64,000 nt of DNA, from NCBI RefSeq assembly GCF_902459505.1, contig NC_047101.1, positions 15,566,705 to 15,630,704 on the forward strand, in the 5' to 3' direction. Origin of the DNA: Geotrypetes seraphini (Eukaryota > Chordata > Amphibia > Gymnophiona > Dermophiidae). This document shows positions 54,134-64,000 of the stretch, piece after piece. The notes beneath the pieces are model-generated. The model did not search any database. It saw only the letters and a list, made by a program, of their open reading frames with translations, and had not been told where the DNA came from. A program made the position numbers and the translations under genes. How positions within the stretch are numbered: the stretch's first letter is position 1; the number at the start of each line of letters is the position of its first letter.

Positions 54134-54672
54134 TTGAGTTATTGGACGAATAAAAGGACTTTTATGTAATAGATTGAGTCCTCCAGCCTATATTGGGCAT
54201 TTCCACTCCTTGTTTTGCGGATTCTGAGTCAGGTCACAGTGCAAAAATCTAAAGCACAATGCAATTTACTAATTACTTGGCACTGACTGGACTATAAATA
54301 CTAAACAAGGAACAGGCGAACAGAAATAAGCCAGATCCAACCAAACTTTATCCAACAGCTATTGATTTTATGGAGAATATGAGGCGATGGGGAAGAAATG
54401 ATAAACACCATATGACAGAGTTTGCTGAGAGCCAAACAATCGACAAGGATTCAGTTAAAAAAGAGTTTTAAATAAAATGGTAAATTAGTTTTATTAATAC
54501 TTGACATTCTTTTCAATTTTTAAAGTGCTAATGTTCAGTGAAGTAACAATAACAATACATTATACAGGCAACGTAGGGAAATGGACCAGCAGAGAGGTAC
54601 GAGAAAAACCCAAAAGCACCAGGCTTTTTTGTGTACCTGTGCGTATCTATTGAACGCCTTCAGAAGAACTTA

Positions 54673-55094
54673 GGCCCAAATTCTGTAATTGGGCCTAATG
54701 TTAGGTACCTATTTAGAAGGCGCCTATCTAAATTGAATAACAAGCTCAATTAAGCTTTTTTAATCAGCACTATTTGAAACGTAGGCGCCTATCAAGAAAC
54801 AGCGATTCTGTAACAAGGTGCCTCTAAAAATATAGGTGTCCTTCAAAAAAGTAGGCGCTATGCATGTTAGGCAAGGGCGTGGCTCCGTGTTAGGCGCCTC
54901 GTTACAGAATCGCTGCTCTTAAGCGTGCTTAAGCGCTCACACGGCAGGCTAACCTTTAGTGGTGCCTAGAGCTGGCCCTGTTTATTGGGCGCCTCCAAAA
55001 TGGATGCCGCTCAGCGTGATTCACTAAACAGCACCCAAATTGACTAGAATCACGCTGGACGGTGCCTATATCGGCGCCTAACTTTTGGGCGCTT
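54673..55094. mobile_element. MITE-like element with AGGCGCCTA arms
   Basis: GGCCCAAATTCTGTAATTGG at the left and TTATAGAATTTGCCCC at the right. CAGCGATTCTGTAAC and GTTACAGAATCGCTG form inner arms. Confidence 0.7.
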
Positions 55095-55196
55095 CTTATA
55101 GAATTTGCCCCTTACTCATTCGTACTCATTCAGGCATATATGCAAAACGTAGGGAATGAAAACCAAACAGAATAGCAACTCACACACTGCGTGCTC

Positions 55197-55568
55197 AGGC
55201 CCAGATTCTATAAATGGCGTCAATGGTGGCGGCCCCCTAAAAAAAACCACACGACAGCACCGTGTATAGAAGCACAGCTTTGGGAAATGTAGGCCAGGGT
55301 TTCCAACCCCTACCTTTCCCGTGAATTGCACCTAAGGAGGCGCTTTACGGCGCTTAATGCCACTTCTGGCGTTTACCTTATCTACAGTGGCATTAGTCGT
55401 CGTAAAGCTCCTCTAGGCGCTGTTTTTTAAGGCGTCGGTAGGTGCCCACATTTTTTTTGTTTTAAGTCACTTTTAATTTGTTGTAAACGGCATTTTCAAC
55501 TTAAGTTAGGCGCCGGTATGGCAGCTCCCAATGCCTAACTTAAGGCGCCATTTATAGAATAGGGGCCT
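55197..55568. mobile_element. MITE-like element, CAGATTCTATAAATGGCG ends
   Basis: AGGCCCAGATTCTATAAATG pairs with CATTTATAGAATAGGGGCCT. The inner arms are GGCGCTTAATGCCA-like. Confidence 0.75.
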
Positions 55569-55862
55569 TGGTGTCTACATGTTCCTATGCAAATGTGTTC
55601 GCATGACCATTTGAAACCCCCAGGTTATCCTGAGTCATATGCTCTTGTTCTTGAATACACGCCACACACGTGTGGAAATGCACATGAAGAAATTCTATAA
55701 CTTGGAGCTTCGATTTAGGTGCCTTAATGGTTTTTCTGGGCCCCCCTAAGACATTATAGAACACAAGTATGAAGCTGTTTTGGCATGCCAAACTTTCGGT
55801 GCGATCACTTAAGTTGGTGTGCCTAAGCATGCCATCCAATGCAAGTAATTGATAATATTCTA

Positions 55863-56106
55863 TAAGGGAAGGGAAAGGGATTGGGACTTATATGCCACAT
55901 TTTTGTAGCTTTACAACCACATTCAAAGCGGTTTACATACAGGTACTTTTAAGCATTTTCTCGAGCTGTCCCAGTGGGATCACAATCTATCTAATGTACC
56001 TGAGGCAGTGGAGGATTAAGTGACTTGCCAAGGGAGCAGCATGGGGTTTGAACCCACAATCTGAGGGTGCTGAGACTGTAGCTCTAACCACTACACCACA
56101 CTCTCC
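55863..56106 (-). mobile_element. tRNA-derived SINE
   Basis: Minus strand: box A TAGTGGTTAGAGC at about 56095-56083 and box B GGTTCAAACCCC at about 56054-56043, then the SINE body to the end CCCAATCCCTTTCCCTTCC. It is the best-preserved copy in the window. Confidence 0.82.
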
Positions 56107-56208
56107 TCAAATACAATATCAGAAGGGAGCCAAGTATAGAACAATGAAGCCGTTGTGACATCACTGATGAGGTTGGCTCTTAGGCATTGGTGGAATGAGG
56201 CATTATGA

Positions 56209-56425
56209 CATCAGGGATTGGGATTTGTATACTGCCTTTTTCTAGTGGTTTACATACAGGTACTTCAAGCATTTTCCCTATCTGTTCCCGTGAACCCACA
56301 ATCTATCTAATATACCCGAGTCAGTGGAGGATTAAGTGACATGCCCAGGGAGCAGCGTGGGGTTTGAACCCACAACCTGAGGGTGCTGAGACTGTAGCTC
56401 TAACCACTACGCTACCCTCTCCTCC
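56209..56425 (-). mobile_element. tRNA-derived SINE, second copy
   Basis: Minus strand TAGCGTAGTGGTTAGAGC box A and GGTTCAAACCCC box B; same body as the preceding copy, with an internal deletion near the 3' end. A short CR1-like piece (56160-56208) separates the two. Confidence 0.8.
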
Positions 56426-56724
56426 GAGAGGCATGTGCCATTTGGTGACATATCTATGCTGCCCATACTCCAGCCACATGTATGCCCCTTGCAGTTGCAT
56501 ACTAGGGGGAGGGGGTAATTCTATAAATGTTGCTCAACGTTAGCACCAGAAAAATTGCCACTAAGCATGATTCTATAAACCGTGCATGCGTTTTACAGAA
56601 TCACACTTAGCACAGGTTCCTGCATCTAACTTTTGGTGCCAGACTTATTCCTGCTGAGATCAGATGTAAGTACTGGTGCCCAAGTTAGGTGTGTTGAGGC
56701 AGTATTCTGAAGCAATGTGCGTAA

Positions 56725-57218
56725 CAGGGCCGGCTCAAGAGGCTGTGCCAACTTTTGTGCCATGCCCCCACTTCCCGTCTCCCCTGCCCATTGTGGCCCG
56801 CTCCTCCAAGGCATGCTGGGACTGGACGTCCAACCAGCATGTCTTCCAGAAGGGAGTGTAGTAGGAAACGATTTCAAGGTACTCTGTGCACCTATCAGAG
56901 GCCACGTCCAACAAGGGGGGAAGGGTCTAAACACTCAGGGAGGGGGAGGGGCATCAGCATCACTGGTCAGCTGCCGCAAAGGGGAGACCCTGAAACAGGG
57001 GTCCACTGCATCAGGGAAGGGAAGAGGAAAACTGAAAGCCAACTCCTGTTCCCTGCTTGCACACTGCTTGGGATGGTAAGCAAACTGAGCTGCTCCCTCT
57101 CGTATGACTTCAGCGTAACCTACGGGCTGATGACATCACAGGCTTGGGAGTTTGCCACACTTTAGCACCGGTGCCATGGGCCAGAGCTTCACCTGGTCCA
57201 TAGGTTAAGCCGGCCCTG
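56725..57218. mobile_element. hAT-type element with CAGGGCCGGCT ends
   Basis: CAGGGCCGGCTCAAGAG and TTAAGCCGGCCCTG are inverted; the 8-bp duplication GTGCGTAA / GTGTGTAA (one difference) flanks it. Confidence 0.82.
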
Positions 57219-57531
57219 GTGTGTAACTTTTTGGAATGCTCCTGATATGCCCATGCCTCCTTTTCAGATACTCATTGTGGGAATTAGGCGCCCTGCCTTA
57301 CAGAACATCGGGCAACCAGATGCACTCACAAATTCTAATGGGTGCCCATTAACCTCAATAATTGGTTAACACCCATTGCTGATTGTTCTGAACTAGTTGT
57401 TCAATTCATTTGTGCTCACATTTCACAAATGTGTCTATATATAGAATCTGAAAGGATAGCACTTACGCGCTACCTTTTAAAATGTGCACATGCATGTGTG
57501 AGTGTCAATTAATGCATTGCTTAGGTGCACT

Positions 57532-57933
57532 CAGTGGCGTAGTAAGTGGGGTGGACTGTCCCAGGTGCTTGGTGGGGGCGCTGGCACCTCTCCACCTCCC
57601 CCCATGCAGTACTCGCGACCTCCCTTCCCCTATACCTCTTGACATCTTCGCCAGCGTGAGCAACTTCTCCGGCCTCTGCTCGCGCAGGCCTGCTGCTCAC
57701 GCTGGCCTGGTTCTCCTCTGAAATCACTTCCTGGTCACAGGGCCAGGAAGTGACATCAAAGGGAAAGCCAACACCGGCAAACAGCTGGCTGGAAAAGCTG
57801 CTCACGCCGGCAAAGATTTAAAGAGGGATGGGGGGAAGGGTGGGTGTGAGTGTGGGGTGGGGAGCAGGGGGTGGAGAGGAAGGCAGGGGGGGGCACTACC
57901 ACCCGGGTGCCTCCTACCCTCGCTACGCCACTG
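57532..57933. mobile_element. hAT-type element with CAGTGGCGTAG ends
   Basis: CAGTGGCGTAGTAAGTGGGG and CCTCGCTACGCCACTG, with duplication GGTGCACT / GGTGCACA at 57524-57531 and 57934-57941. A partial relative ends at about 52952 (TTACTACGCCACTG). Confidence 0.83.
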
Positions 57934-57944
57934 GGTGCACAAGA

Positions 57945-58498
57945 CATGAAATCGGTAGACTAGACTACTGTAATGTGTTATATGTGGGCCTTTCCAAAGT
58001 TGATCTTAAAAGACTCCAGTTAGTTCAAAACACGGCAGTGAAGCTAATTTCATTTAAGAAGAAAACAGATCACATCTCTCTAATTTTGTAAGATCTGCAC
58101 TGGCTCCCAGTTCATGAAAGAATATCATTTAAACTTTTGTGCCTTGTTTTCAAAGCATTGTGGTTCTTACAGACAGGCTGTCTTAGGGAGAAGTTGACAA
58201 AACTAAGTCATGACAAAGTGCTCCATTTCGCTCAGTAAAGTTTGTTTGAACTTCCTTCTTTGCAGTGTATCCATTTAACCACTACTAGGAAAAGGGTATT
58301 TTCATATGCTGGACACTCTTTGAGGAATACAGTGCCTCAGGTAATGATATCATGCCTTTCGAAAGATGTTGAAAGCCTGACTTTTTACATTAGCATTCAA
58401 TTTTATAGACCATTACATTTTTATGAGGGATTTTATTACAGTTTGACTATGTTATTTGACTGTAAATAGCCTTAATTGAATGCAAGCCATTCTTAAAC
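57945..58498 (+). mobile_element. L2-like LINE fragment
   Basis: RLDYCNVLYVGLSKVDLKRL and QLVQNTAVKLISFKKKTDHI, a stop, then DLHWLPVHERISFKLLCLVF: the L2-type carboxyl part of reverse transcriptase. The 3' end is GACTGTAAATAGCC. Confidence 0.8.
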
Positions 58499-58500
58499 CT

Positions 58501-59163
58501 AGGCCCGGATTCCCTATAGGGCGCCAATATCGGCAATGGCAGTGTATAGAGAATTGTACCTCTGGCCAAGATAGGTGGCAGAAATGGAGGGCCAGGGGCT
58601 CTCCAGGTCTACATTTCCAGCACCTATTTTTGTCGTGAATCGCGTCTTCATAGGCGCCTTATGCTGCCTAACGCTTGTCATAACATAGTGATGGGGGGGG
58701 GGGAACATAGGTCTACCAAACTAAGGGGAGAATTTCCTTGATACAGCCTTTTGGGCGAAACATAGCTCTACGTTGGAACCTACCCCCTATCTGCGTAGAC
58801 TAAGACGAGTATGTTCATATATCAAATCTATTTAAAGTATATTTATAAAAAGTATATCTATAATTATAAGATTTTGAAGACCAATGACAAGTTTGGTGCT
58901 GATATGCCGCATGCGAAAGTTTAATATTCATGCAGCTGCCCCGCTGAGGTCTGTGAGACGTTACCTTAAGGCTTATATTACAAGCGTTTAACGCTACCTC
59001 CGGCATTAGCCATGCCGACAATGGTGTTAGGTGGCCTAAAGCACCTACAGAGGCATGATTCTGGCGCTGTTTTTTTAAGCGCCTTGAAACTCAGTTAAAA
59101 ACATTGTATAAATGGCATTTTTTTTTTTTTTTTGAGCTTGGGCACCGAGAGAATCCAGGCCCT
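58501..59163. mobile_element. MITE-like element, split by a Penelope-like piece
   Basis: AGGCCCGGATTCCCTATAGG at the left and GAGAATCCAGGCCCT at the right are inverted. About 58700-58980 looks like an unrelated insertion holding a degraded hammerhead. Confidence 0.6.
58733..58779 (+). ncRNA. Hammerhead-like motif, degraded
   Basis: TTCC / GGAA stem I, CTTGATACA in place of CUGANGA, GCC-TTTT-GGGC stem II, GAAACATAG and CTACGTT stem III. Confidence 0.4.
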
Positions 59164-59727
59164 AGTGTATAAGGCAGTGTATAAAGTACACAAATAGAAT
59201 AGAATAGAACTGCGTATGCCTAGTTATAGAATTGCTCTGACCGTGCGTAGCTATCCTTGCAAGGCGCACACGCATACAAGGGTAAATTCTCTATAGGGCA
59301 CAAAAAAACTGGTGCTGAGAAAAACATTTTATAAGCTGCTCTTAAAGGGGTCCTTTTACTAAGGCGTGCTAGCCGTTTTAGCGCACGCTAATATTTCGGG
59401 GTGCCTTAGTAAAAGCACCCCGAAGTTAGGTGCAGTTTATAAAATAGTACTTACACCTAGGAACCACAACTAAATTTAGGCACGGCTGTTTGCGCCAAGG
59501 AACATGTGGTGCAAAGGCCCGCGATTAAATTTATTCACGGATGCCCCTATTTTAGGTGCGCGACTTAAAAGAATACCCCTGATCCTCCCATGACCTGCCC
59601 ATTTCCATGTCCCCCTTTTCGACTCTCGCCTAAGTTTATGCACGTAACTTGTAATTCATTCTAATTGGTGCCAATAATTACTTGTTGAAATGCAATTGTT
59701 GGCGTTAATTAGCTTGTTGTTCATTTA

Positions 59728-59905
59728 CCCTCCCCCCCCTTTCACAAAGCCACGCAAGAGGTTTTTAGCACCGGTCGGCTCACCGAATGCTCTGCGCTGC
59801 TCCGATGGTTATAGAGTTCCTATGAGTGTTGGAGCAGTACAGAGCATTCGGCGCGCCGACTGGTGCTAAAATCCTCTTGCCCAGTTGTATATAAAGGAGG
59901 GGAGG
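59728..59905. mobile_element. Harbinger-like foldback MITE with TTA duplication
   Basis: CCCTCCCCCCCCTTTCACAA and AAGGAGGGGAGG ends, flanked by TTA at 59725-59727 and 59906-59908. The inner arms CGAATGCTCTGCGCTGCTCC and GGAGCAGTACAGAGCATTCG pair. Confidence 0.83.
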
Positions 59906-59954
59906 TTAATTTGCACATGCAAATTGGGTACACGCCCAAATCCACACACACAAG

Positions 59955-60523
59955 CTTCAAAAAAGATTTAGCGGAGTTAGAAAAGGTACAGAGAAGGGCA
60001 ACAAAAATGATAAAAGAGATGGGACGACTTCCCTTTGAGGAGAGGCTACAGCGGCTAGGGCTCTTCAGCTTGGAGAAGAGACGGCTCAGGGGTAATATGA
60101 TAGAGGTCAATAAAATACTGAGCGGAGTGGATCGTTTGTTTACACTTTCCAAAAATACTAGGACTAGGGGGCATGCGATGAAGCTACTAAGTAGTAGATT
60201 TAAAACAGACTGGAGAAAATATTTCTTCACTCAACGTGTAATTAAATACTGGAATTTGTTGCCAGACAATGTGGTGAAAGCAGGGTTAAAAAAAAGGGCT
60301 GGATAATTTCCTAAGAAAAAGTCCTTAAGCCATTATTAAGATGGTTTGGGAAATCCACTGTTTATTCCTAGGATAAGCAGCATATAATCTGCTTTACTAC
60401 TTGGGATCTAGCTGGGTACTTTGGGTTTTTGCCAGGTATTAGTGACCTGGATTGGCCACTATGAGGACAGGCTATTGGGCTAGATGGACCTTGGTCTGAC
60501 CTAGTAAGGCAGTTCTTATGTTC
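59955..60523 (+). mobile_element. CR1-type LINE, C-terminal part, open frame
   Basis: A frame open to 60306 reads DLAELEKVQRRATKMIKEMG, LFSLEKRRLRGNMIEV, TRGHAMKLLSSRFKTDWRKY and FFTQRVIKYWNLLPDNVVKA, followed by the tail with TTCTTATGTTCTTA. It is 5'-truncated. Confidence 0.88.
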
Positions 60524-60539
60524 TTATGTGAGCCAAGTA

Positions 60540-60755
60540 TAGGACAATCAAGGCATTGTGACATCACTGGTGAGGTTGGCTCAGGCATTGGCGGAATGAG
60601 GCATGATGACATCACAATCTCAGCTCTGGAATGTTGCTATTATTTGGGTTGCTGCCAGGTACTTGGGACCTGGGTCGGCCACTGTTAGAAACAGGATACT
60701 GGGCTTGATGGACCTTCGGTCTATCCCAGTATGGCAAATCTTATGTTTTTATGTT
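60540..60755 (+). mobile_element. Second CR1-type tail
   Basis: AATGTTGCTATTATTTGGGT, GGTCGGCCACTGTTAG, GGGCTTGATGGACC, TCTTATG: a CR1 3' UTR directly after the previous one, preceded by GGCGGAATGAGGCATGATGA. Confidence 0.75.
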
Positions 60756-61581
60756 CAATGCTTTTTACGGAATTAGGGGAACATTGTGCACATGTTGAGG
60801 GGGGTGAGAAGGAGTTTGGGTCATTCTCTGTTTCTGTTATATGTGACCGAGTAAGTTACTTGAGGTTATATGTCCTACTGCTTACTGAAAATCCAGCTCT
60901 GTGCGTGCTGGGCACCTCCAGCATTGAGCATGTTCCCTCAGTGTGTCCAGGAAGAGGTAAATTGTGTTCGGCACCCTCGGTCAGTTTGAAATGCTGTTGT
61001 CTATGGTGCATACATATTGTAGTAGGTTTCAGTGAGAGGAGCACGAGGTCAGTGTCATGAGGTGACTAGTTTTGCCAGCCAACACTGACTGCATTAAGAT
61101 ACACCTGTGACCTCATTATAAAGCACCTGTCACTTCACTTTTGTAGGTGCTCCCTGTAACATTTATGGTTTTGTTTTGAAGAAAGAGTTTTCTCCACTGT
61201 CTGCAGTGGTAGTGTACATTCTCTCCCACTGTGCACGGCAGCACCCGGGTTCAAAAACTCAAATGAGAGCAACTGCTGGGCAGTCAAGCAATCTGATTGA
61301 CCAAATGCCGCCCGATGCTCTGTAATACCGTAGGTGTATTTAGTTGTGCGTTTCATAAGTCTTATGGTCCGAGGGCTTGCCTGCCTTGTACTTTGATGCC
61401 ACATTTGCCTTTAGCAGAGTAAAGAGACTTCCCTTATAGGACTAGGAGAATAGATAACAGAGAAGTCTCAAGTCTAAACCCAAGATACTTTTTGTTGTAT
61501 TTCAAAAGATAGTTCTTTAAAATTTGCTCGTTCTACCACTACTATTTTTTTTTTCTGACTTGAGTCTGGCAATTTATCGTG
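60756..61581 (-). other. ADRA1B: Downstream of ADRA1B stop, probable 3' UTR
   Basis: No repeat is recognised near the stop, so part of this is likely ADRA1B 3' UTR. I see no decisive polyadenylation signal. Confidence 0.35.
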
Positions 61582-62087
61582 TCATGCTTTGTTTTCATAG
61601 GCCCTCTGGTCAGATATCTGGTGGTCAGTTCTATGCCCATTCTGCTCCGGTATAACCTGAAAGGCAAAAACGCTGTCCTTATGGCTTTGCAAGTGCAGAG
61701 GCGGACTTTTATTGGAATTTGAATGTTCCCAGTCTTGGAATGTCCCCATCGCCACCTTGGGGTGAGTGAGTTTACTTAGGTAGCCGGGGCTGTGGGTGCC
61801 CGAGGCCAAAGTCCTCTGGCTTCCATTTAGATAGCTCGTGCTGTCATCCAGCGAGTCCTTCCTGGAATGGTCAAAGGAGACGTGGTTCCAGTTGCGGCAG
61901 TGATAAGCCCACCACCTCGGCTGCTTTCTGCGATGGCATTGACACTTGAGGATACGGATGAAAGCTCGCTTGAACTCTTTACTGAAGCATGGGTAGATAA
62001 TGGGATTGATGCAGCTGTTGAAGTAGCCGAGCCAGAAAATGATCTTATTAAGTGGTGGGGTGGGTTTCAACACCGGGAAAATCGCCC
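61582..62087 (-). CDS. ADRA1B: ADRA1B, last coding exon (TM6 end, TM7, helix 8, C-tail)
   Basis: This is exon 2 of the alpha-1B adrenergic receptor, a Gq-coupled plasma-membrane receptor for adrenaline and noradrenaline. Acceptor TTTCCTTTCAG ends at 62088. The first two bases complete a glycine codon, the alpha-1 receptor intron position at the end of TM6. It encodes 167 further residues to TGA at 61584-61582. TM7 reads [19 protein letters not shown] with intact NPxxY, then helix 8 [12 protein letters not shown] and cysteines suited to palmitoylation (KCQCHRR). The tail motifs [15 protein letters not shown] and SPGYL single out the 1B subtype over 1A and 1D. The tail is shorter than in mammals and lacks their poly-arginine run. 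Exon 1 lies beyond the window; position next to TTC1 agrees with mammalian synteny. Confidence 0.94.
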
Positions 62088-62522
62088 CTGAAAGGAAAAA
62101 GAAAAATTGAAAATTTACAAAAGTCAGAGCAGACTGCATTTCCCTTTAGATTGTCTTAGGCTGAACATCTGCTTTCAGGGAATACAACTTCACTGTAGCT
62201 CACTCTATAACAGAATAAGTATGGGAGAATGAATAATCACCCTAGATTTATAATAGAACAAGTAATGAATCAAAAAAAAATTTGAAGGGAAACCTGGGAG
62301 ATATTCATTATGGTCCTTTGTGTGTCCAAGTGCTTTGAACATGAGTACCTATATGAACTGGGTCCAGAGGCTCAATGAGCGATGTTAATGAAATTGCCAT
62401 TATTTTTTGGGCAGGAATTCATTCTCTTCGTTCCAATATAAATCTTCTGGTTATTGGTGCAGGGCAATTAAATATGAGGGATCATGTCATGTGCAATACT
62501 TCAAACCAAATTCCCCTGGAAC

Positions 62523-62580
62523 CAATCTATCTATCTATCTATCTATATAAAATTGGATGTATCTGTGTGTGTGTGTGTGT
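62523..62580 (+). repeat. ATCT and GT microsatellites
   Basis: ATCTATCTATCTATCTATCT at about 62526-62545 is followed by a GT run at about 62563-62580, in the ADRA1B intron. Confidence 0.85.
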
Positions 62581-62742
62581 ATGTTCCAGCAAAACTCTGA
62601 AATGCATGGAGAGATTTTAAACAAACTTGGTATACCTATCACTTACTATTTGGGGAAAAATGCTGTGGGGGTGGGAAGGGGGTGATATGTAAAAATTATC
62701 AAAAATGATAGATAATTGGGCAATCAGCGAGTATAAAATAAA

Positions 62743-63570
62743 GGGCTCCTTTTACTAAGCCACGTTAGAGCTTTAATGCGAGGAATAACATGCGCTTAGG
62801 AGTGATCATTAGTGAAGATATGAAAACTGCCAATTGAGTGGAGAAAGCTTCATCCAAGGCTAGACAAATGATGGGTTGTACCCGTAGAAGTTTTGTCAGC
62901 CGGTAGCCTGAAGTCATAATGCCGTTGTACAGATCCATGGTGAGACCTCATCTGGAATATTGTGTGCAATTCTAGAGGCCACATTACCAAAAAGATGTGC
63001 TGAGAGCCGAATCGGTTCAGCGAATGGCCACCAGGATGGTCTCAGGGACTCAAGGATCTCCCGTAGGAGGAAAGGCTGAGTAAATTGCAGCTATACTCAC
63101 TCGAGGAACGTAGAGAGAGGGGAGACATGATTGAGACGTTCAAATATATCACGGGCCGTATCGAGGTGGAAGATGATATCTTTTTTCTTAAAGGACCCAC
63201 GGCCACAAGAGGGCATCCGCTGAAAATCAGGGGCGGGAAATTTCATGGCGACACCAGAAAGTATTTCTTCACCGAAAGGGTGGTTGATCATTGGAATGAT
63301 CTTCTACTGCAGATAATTGAGACCAGCAGCGTGCCAGACTTTAAGAAAAAATGGGATAGGCATGTGGGATCTCTTAGGGAAAGAAGTTAGGGGGGTGGGT
63401 CATTAGAGTGGGCAGACTTGATGGGCCATGGCCCTTTTCTGCCGACATTTTCTATGTTTCTGAATTGCCGCGCCCGCTAGATCTTAACGCCAACATTGAG
63501 CTGGCGTTAGTTTAGCACGCACTAAAATGCGTGCTCTAAAAACGCTAACGCAGCTCAGTAAAAGGAGCCC
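62743..63570. mobile_element. Harbinger-like MITE split by a CR1 insertion
   Basis: The left piece GGGCTCCTTTTACTAAGCC ends at about 62795. The right piece from about 63463 runs TGAATTGCCGCGCCCGC to CAGTAAAAGGAGCCC. Together they give the usual family length. AAA-type flanks differ from the TTA seen elsewhere. Confidence 0.82.
62796..63462 (+). mobile_element. CR1-type LINE inserted in a MITE
   Basis: LGVIISEDMKTAN, a stop, then MVRPHLEYCVQF, TRGHPLKIRGGKFHGDTRKY and FFTERVVDHWNDLLLQIIET; it ends with TTTTCTATGTTTC. It is the same subfamily as 9796-10720 and starts 72 bases before the equivalent of 10060. Frame damage occurs around 63040-63070. Confidence 0.85.
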
Positions 63571-63699
63571 AAAATAACGGTGGCACTCCCAGTCAAACTT
63601 TCTGATAGCAGCATTGCAACTTTGTCATGCTGTATCTCGCTGTACTGTCAAGCGAACAGCGCTAAAACTTGTCTGCATATCTTGATGGCTTCTGCTCTC

Positions 63700-63762
63700 C
63701 GAGGTACCCAACAAGGATCTCTGTTTCTGGGCTACTGATAACGCCTTCTTCAGGGGACACTG
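63700..63762 (-). ncRNA. Hammerhead ribozyme motif of Penelope type
   Basis: The minus strand has an exact CTGAAGA box, stem II GGC...GCC with a large loop, GAAAC, and a weak ACA/TGT stem III before TGGGTACC. The adjacent sequence to 64000 looks like the body of the same element. Confidence 0.5.
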
Positions 63763-64000
63763 GTTAGTCGAGTACTGTACAGACATGCGCTGTGGCAAAA
63801 ATAGCTAGGCGGTCCTTGCTAATCGCTGCAAAAACAAATTTGTCTAATCGTACTTCTCTGATGAATGATGGGAGAGGATTCCATGTTTGCGGCGCGGTCA
63901 CTGAAAAAAATGTCAGCTCTTCTGGTACTGATAATTTTTAAAGAAGGAAGATTATGATCTGTGGATCTCAGTGTTTTTGAGGAGGTATTAGGTATTAATA

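Noticed and set aside
55863-56425. tRNA gene candidates from box A and box B
   Set aside because: No cloverleaf could be drawn; the promoter boxes belong to two SINE copies with shared non-tRNA bodies.
1-64000. Endogenous retrovirus or LTR element
   Set aside because: No paired direct LTRs, primer-binding site or gag/pol/env-like frames were recognised; reverse-transcriptase traces are LINE-type.

Overview
The window is vertebrate nuclear DNA: GT-AG introns, dense CR1-type LINEs, tRNA-derived SINEs, hAT, Harbinger-like, pogo/Tigger-like and mariner DNA elements, and Penelope-like retroelements with hammerhead ribozyme motifs. Three conserved genes occur in the order PWWP2A (+), TTC1 (-), ADRA1B (-). 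As I recall it, this is the mammalian 5q33-type neighbourhood ADRA1B-TTC1-PWWP2A read in reverse, so synteny supports each call. The repeat spectrum (CR1 tails ending in TTCTTATGTTCTTA, and TIR elements opening GGGCTCCTTTTACTAAG with TTA target duplications) points to a non-mammalian tetrapod. An amphibian, perhaps a caecilian, is my guess; the species cannot be fixed from this window.

Layout. 1-3039 is the end of a PWWP2A intron, with repeats. 3040-4711 is the large last coding exon of PWWP2A, including the complete PWWP domain; its first exon lies outside the window. 4712 to about 5680 is 3' UTR. From there to 31595 there is repeat-rich sequence with one candidate alternative PWWP2A terminal exon (23534-23682, possibly with a long UTR to about 26850). 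31932-48491 holds the complete TTC1 coding sequence on the minus strand. All seven coding exons could be placed by eye with consistent phases, giving a predicted 330-residue protein. 48490-48660 is a CpG-rich TTC1 promoter, followed by a stack of nested transposons and a mariner copy. 61582-62087 is the last coding exon of ADRA1B (minus strand): end of TM6, TM7, helix 8 and the cytoplasmic tail. Its first exon lies beyond 64000.

The genes do not form a functional pathway: chromatin reader, TPR co-chaperone/adaptor and G-protein-coupled receptor are neighbours by ancestry. Most of the remaining window is transposon strata, and many insertions can be ordered from target-site duplications. The most unusual structures are a 693-bp hairpin element 63 bp inside TTC1 intron 1, an 856-bp Penelope-like hairpin insertion with a 15-bp duplication and a near-consensus hammerhead, and a mariner transposase split by a foldback element with an exact 8-bp duplication. 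I found no CRISPR array, no operon and no convincing novel protein-coding system. All boundaries and family assignments were made by eye without database searches.
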